A DNA stretch of 64,000 nt from Haliotis asinina. Taxonomy: Eukaryota; Mollusca; Gastropoda; Lepetellida; Haliotidae. Position 1 is the stretch's first letter; the number at the start of each line of letters is the position of its first letter. Under the pieces are notes generated by a model that saw only the letters and a list, made by a program, of their open reading frames with translations, did not search any database and was not told the origin of the DNA. The stretch spans positions 806,001 through 870,000 of the forward strand of contig NC_090288.1 in the NCBI RefSeq assembly GCF_037392515.1, written 5' to 3'. The position numbers and the translations under genes were made by a program. Positions 59,701 through 64,000 of the stretch are shown in pieces.

Positions 59701-62700
59701 TTACAGACCTGATGATGTGTCTTGGTGTGTACATGTTGTTACAGACCTGATGATGTATCCTGGTGTGTACATGTTATTATAGACGTGATGATGTATCCTG
59801 GTGTGTACATGTTATTATAGACGTGATGATGTATCTTGGTGTGTACATGTTATTGTAGACGTGATGATGTATCTTGGTGTGTACATGTTATTATAGACGT
59901 GATGATGTATCTTGGTGTGTACATGTTATTAGAGACCTGATGATGTATCCTGGTGTGTACATGTTATTACAGACCTGATGATGTATCCTGGTGTGTACAT
60001 GTTATTACAGACCTGATGATGTATCCTGGTGTGTACATGTTTTTACAGACCTGATGATGTATCTTGGTGTGTACATGTTGTTACAGACCTGATGATGTAT
60101 CCTGGTGTGTACATGTTATTATAGACGTGATGATGTATCCTGGTGTGTACATGTTGTTATAGACGTGATGATGTATCTTGGTGTGGACATGTTATTATAG
60201 ACCTGATGATGTATCCCGGTGTAGACATGTTATTGTAGACCTGACGATGTATCGCGGTGTGTACATGTTTTTATAGACCTGATGATGTATCCTGGTTTGT
60301 ACATGTTATTATAGACGTGATGATGTATCTTGGTGTGTACATGTTATTATAGACCTGATGATGTATCTTGGTGTGTACATGTTATTATAGACGTGATGAT
60401 GTATCTTGGTGTGTACATGTTATTATAGACCTGATGACGTATCTTGGTGTGTACATGTTATTATAGACCTGATGATGTATCCTGGTGTGTATATGTTGTT
60501 ACAGACCTGATGATGTGTCTTGGTGTGTACATGTTGCTACAGACCTAATGATGTATCCTGGTGTGTACATGTTTTTACAGACCTGATGATGTGTCTTGGT
60601 GTGTACATGTTGTTACAGACCTGATGATGTATCCTGGTGTGTACATGTTATTATAGACGTGATGATGTATCCTGGTGTGTACATGTTATTATAGACGTGA
60701 TGATGTATCTTGGTGTGGACATGTTATTATAGACCTGATGATGTATCCCGGTGTAGACATGTTATTGTAGACCTGACGATGTATCGCGGTGTGTACATGT
60801 TATTATAGACCTGATGATGTATCCTGGTGTGTACATGTTATTATAGACGTGATGATGTATCTTGGTGTGTACATGTTATTATAGACCTGATGATGTATCT
60901 TGGTGTGTACATGTTATTATAGACGTGATGATGTATCTTGGTGTGTACATGTTATTATAGACCTGATGATGTATCCTGGTGTGTACATGTTGTTACAGAC
61001 CTGATGATGTATCCTGGTGTGTACATGTTATTGTAGACGTGATGATGTATCCTGGTGTGTACATGTTATTGTAGACGTGATGATGTATCTTGGTGTGTAC
61101 ATGTTATTATAGACCTGATGATGTATCCTGGTGTGTACATGTTATTATAGACGTGATGATGTATCTTGGTGTGTACATGTTATTATAGACCTGATGATGT
61201 ATCTTGGTGTGTACATGTTATTATAGACGTGATGATGTATCTTGGTGTGTACATGTTATTATAGACGTGATGATGTATCTTGGTGTGTACATGTTATTAT
61301 AGACCTGATGATGTATCCCGGTGTGTACATGTTATTGTAGACGTGATGATGTATCCTGGTGTGTACATGTTATTGTAGACGTGATGATGTATCTTGGTGT
61401 GTACATGTTATTACAGACCTGATGATGTGTCTTGGTGTGTACATGTTGTTACAGACCTGATGATGTATCCTGGTGTGTACATGTTATTATAGACGTGATG
61501 ATGTATCCTGGTGTGTACATGTTATTATAGACGTGATGATGTATCTTGGTGTGTACATGTTATTGTAGACGTGATGATGTATCTTGGTGTGTACATGTTA
61601 TTATAGACGTGATGATGTATCTTGGTGTGTACATGTTATTAGAGACCTGATGATGTATCCTGGTGTGTACATGTTATTACAGACCTGATGATGTATCCTG
61701 GTGTGTACATGTTATTACAGACCTGATGATGTATCCTGGTGTGTACATGTTTTTACAGACCTGATGATGTATCTTGGTGTGTACATGTTGTTACAGACCT
61801 GATGATGTATCCTGGTGTGTACATGTTATTATAGACGTGATGATGTATCCTGGTGTGTACATGTTGTTATAGACGTGATGATGTATCTTGGTGTGGACAT
61901 GTTATTATAGACCTGATGATGTATCCCGGTGTAGACATGTTATTGTAGACCTGACGATGTATCGCGGTGTGTACATGTTATTATAGACCTGATGATGTAT
62001 CCTGGTGTGTACATGTTATTATAGACGTGATGATGTATCTTGGTGTGTACATGTTATTATAGACCTGATGATGTATCTTGGTGTGTACATGTTATTATAG
62101 ACGTGATGATGTATCTTGGTGTGTACATGTTATTATAGACCTGATGACGTATCTTGGTGTGTACATGTTATTATAGACCTGATGATGTATCCTGGTGTGT
62201 ATATGTTGTTGCAGACCTGATGATGTGTCTTGGTGTGTACATGTTGCTACAGACCTGATGATGTATCCTGGTGTGTACATGTTTTTACAGACCTGATGAT
62301 GTGTCTTGGTGTGTACATGTTGTTACAGACCTGATGATGTATCCTGGTGTGTACATGTTATTATAGACGTGATGATGTATCCTGGTGTGTACATGTTATT
62401 ATAGACGTGATGATGTATCTTGGTGTGGACATGTTATTATAGACCTGATGATGTATCCCGGTGTGTACATGTTATTGTAGACCTGACGATGTATCGCGGT
62501 GTGTACATGTTATTAGAGACCTGATGATGTATCCTGGTGTGTACATGTTATTATAGACGTGATGATGTATCTTGGTGTGTACATGTTATTATAGACCTGA
62601 TGATGTATCTTGGTGTGTACATGTTATTATAGACGTGATGATGTATCTTGGTGTGTACATGTTATTCTAGACCTGATGATGTATCTTGGTGTGTACATGT

Positions 62701-64000
62701 TGTTACAGACCTGATGATGTATCCTGGTGTGTACATGTTATTACAGACCTGACGATGTATCTTGGTGTGTACATGTTATTATAGACCTGATGATGTATCT
62801 TGGTGTGTACATGTTATTATAGACGTGATGATGTATCCTGGTGTGTACATGTTATTATAGACGTGATGATGTATCTTGGTGTGTACATGTTATTATAGAC
62901 CTGATGATGTATCCCGGTGTGTACATGTTATTGTAGACGTGATGATGTATCCTGGTGTGTACATGTTATTGTAGACGTGATGATGTATCCTGGTGTGTAC
63001 ATGTTATTGTAGACGTGATGATGTATCTTGGTGTGTACATGTTATTACAGACCTGATGATGTGTCTTGGTGTGTACATGTTGTTACAGACCTGATGATGT
63101 ATCCTGGTGTGTACATGTTATTATAGACGTGATGATGTATCCTGGTGTGTACATGTTATTATAGACGTGATGATGTATCTTGGTGTGGACATGTTATTAT
63201 GACCTGATGATGTATCCCGGTGTAGACATGTTATTGTAGACCTGACGATGTATCGCGGTGTGTACATGTTATTATAGACGTGATGATGTATCTTGGTGTG
63301 TACATGTTATTATAGACCTGATGATGTATCCTGGTGTGTACATGTTTTTACAGACCTGATGATGTATCTTGGTGTGTACATGTTGTTACAGACCTGATGA
63401 TGTATCCTGGTGTGTACATGTTATTATAGACGTGATGATGTATCTTGGTGTGTACATGTTATTATAGACCTGATGATGTATCCCGGTGTGTACATGTTAT
63501 TGTAGACGTGATGATGTATCCTGGTGTGTACATGTTATTATAGACGTGATGATGTATCTTGGTGTGTACATGTTATTATAGACCTGATGATGTATCACGG
63601 TGTGTACATGTTATTACAGACGTGATGATGTATCTTGGTGTGTACATGTTGTTACAGACCTGGTGATGTATCCTGGTGTGTACATGTTATTATAGACGTG
63701 ATGATGTATCCTGGTGTGTACATGTTATTATAGACGTGATGATGTATCCTGGTGTGTACATGTTATTATAGACGTGATGATGTATCTTGGTGTGTACATG
63801 TTATTATAGACCTGATGATGTATCCTGGTGTGTACATGTTATTATAGACGTGATGATGTATCTTGGTGTGTACATGTTATTACAGACCTGATGATGTATC
63901 CCGGTGTGTACATGTTGTTGTAGACGTGATCATGTATCTTGGTGTGTACATGTTATTACAGACCTGATGATGTATCCTGGTGTGTACATGTTATTACAGA
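44790..64000. repeat. 38 bp satellite, about 505 units, running off the window
   Basis: The unit is TGTACATGTTATTATAGACC then TGATGATGTATCCTGGTG. Main variable sites are GACCTG/GACGTG, ATTATAG/ATTACAG/ATTGTAG/GTTACAG/TTTACAG, and TATC followed by CT, TT, CC, GC or AC. The triplet TGTGGACATG..CCCGGTGTAGACATG..CTGACGATGTATCGCGG recurs about 17 times and marks higher-order blocks. About 46.9-49.8 kb recurs at 52.6-55.5 kb (offset 5,700 or 5,738), and about 53.9-58.0 kb recurs at 58.5-62.6 kb (offset 4,597). Not a multiple of three and dense in stops; no coding. Confidence 0.97.

Noticed and set aside
44790..64000. Telomeric repeat
   Set aside because: The unit is 38 bp with no TTAGGG-type core.

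Overview
The window reads as non-coding, repeat-dominated DNA of an animal nuclear genome, most likely a gastropod mollusc and probably an abalone (Haliotis). The main reason is a pair of dispersed short elements (1-118, 19609-19758, 33700-33918) that I recall as very common in abalone sequence. One has a tRNA-like head, and both share the end 'GAGTGAGTGAGT..TTTACGCCGC'. The intron-like sequence and animal-type transposons (mariner, Tc1, BEL/Pao, LINE) fit. The species is inference from recall, not from a search.

Roughly half of the window (about 34 kb by my tally) is tandem repeat, in at least a dozen unrelated arrays: 25 bp (119-652), 27/54 bp (1355-5597), 20 bp (8606-8772), 29 bp (8950-9864), 18 bp (10480-11325), 48 bp (13745-14956), 52 bp (24950-28912), 57 bp (29045-29487), about 30 bp (30655-31465), 66 bp (33295-33630), another 52 bp (42640-43590) and a 38 bp satellite from 44790 to the window end (about 505 units). 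The three largest show higher-order duplications of many units. Most long open frames here are repeats read through, not proteins.

The host-gene signal is a pair of paralogous exons on the minus strand, at 9858-10288 and 16402-16846. Each encodes a Ser/Thr-rich segment with N-glycosylation sites, one transmembrane helix, a cysteine cluster just inside the membrane and a short tail with a shared THLT motif. The 29 bp array abuts the 3' end of the first exon, and each unit repeats the candidate splice-donor sequence at that exon's edge. A possible upstream exon (11388-11482) has a GTAAGT donor and would place the 18 bp array inside the next intron.

Mobile elements: a MULE-like transposase fragment (6046-6490), a 61 bp-arm hairpin (7148-7277), a long-TIR non-autonomous element with a 10 bp target duplication (7528-8178), a putative solo LTR (11812-12512), a Tc1 remnant (18775-19056), a SINE with a 12 bp duplication, a dead mariner (23557-24825), a LINE fragment (31739-32450) and a nest. 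In the nest, a Tc1 element (33931-41997) is interrupted by a BEL/Pao LTR retrotransposon (35133-41899) with nearly identical LTRs and a 5 bp duplication. Several of its frameshifts, and the single one in the Tc1 transposase, sit in simple-sequence runs and could be assembly errors.

No rRNA, tRNA gene, CRISPR or bacterial-type operon is visible. Long stretches between these elements hold nothing I can identify and are listed as such.
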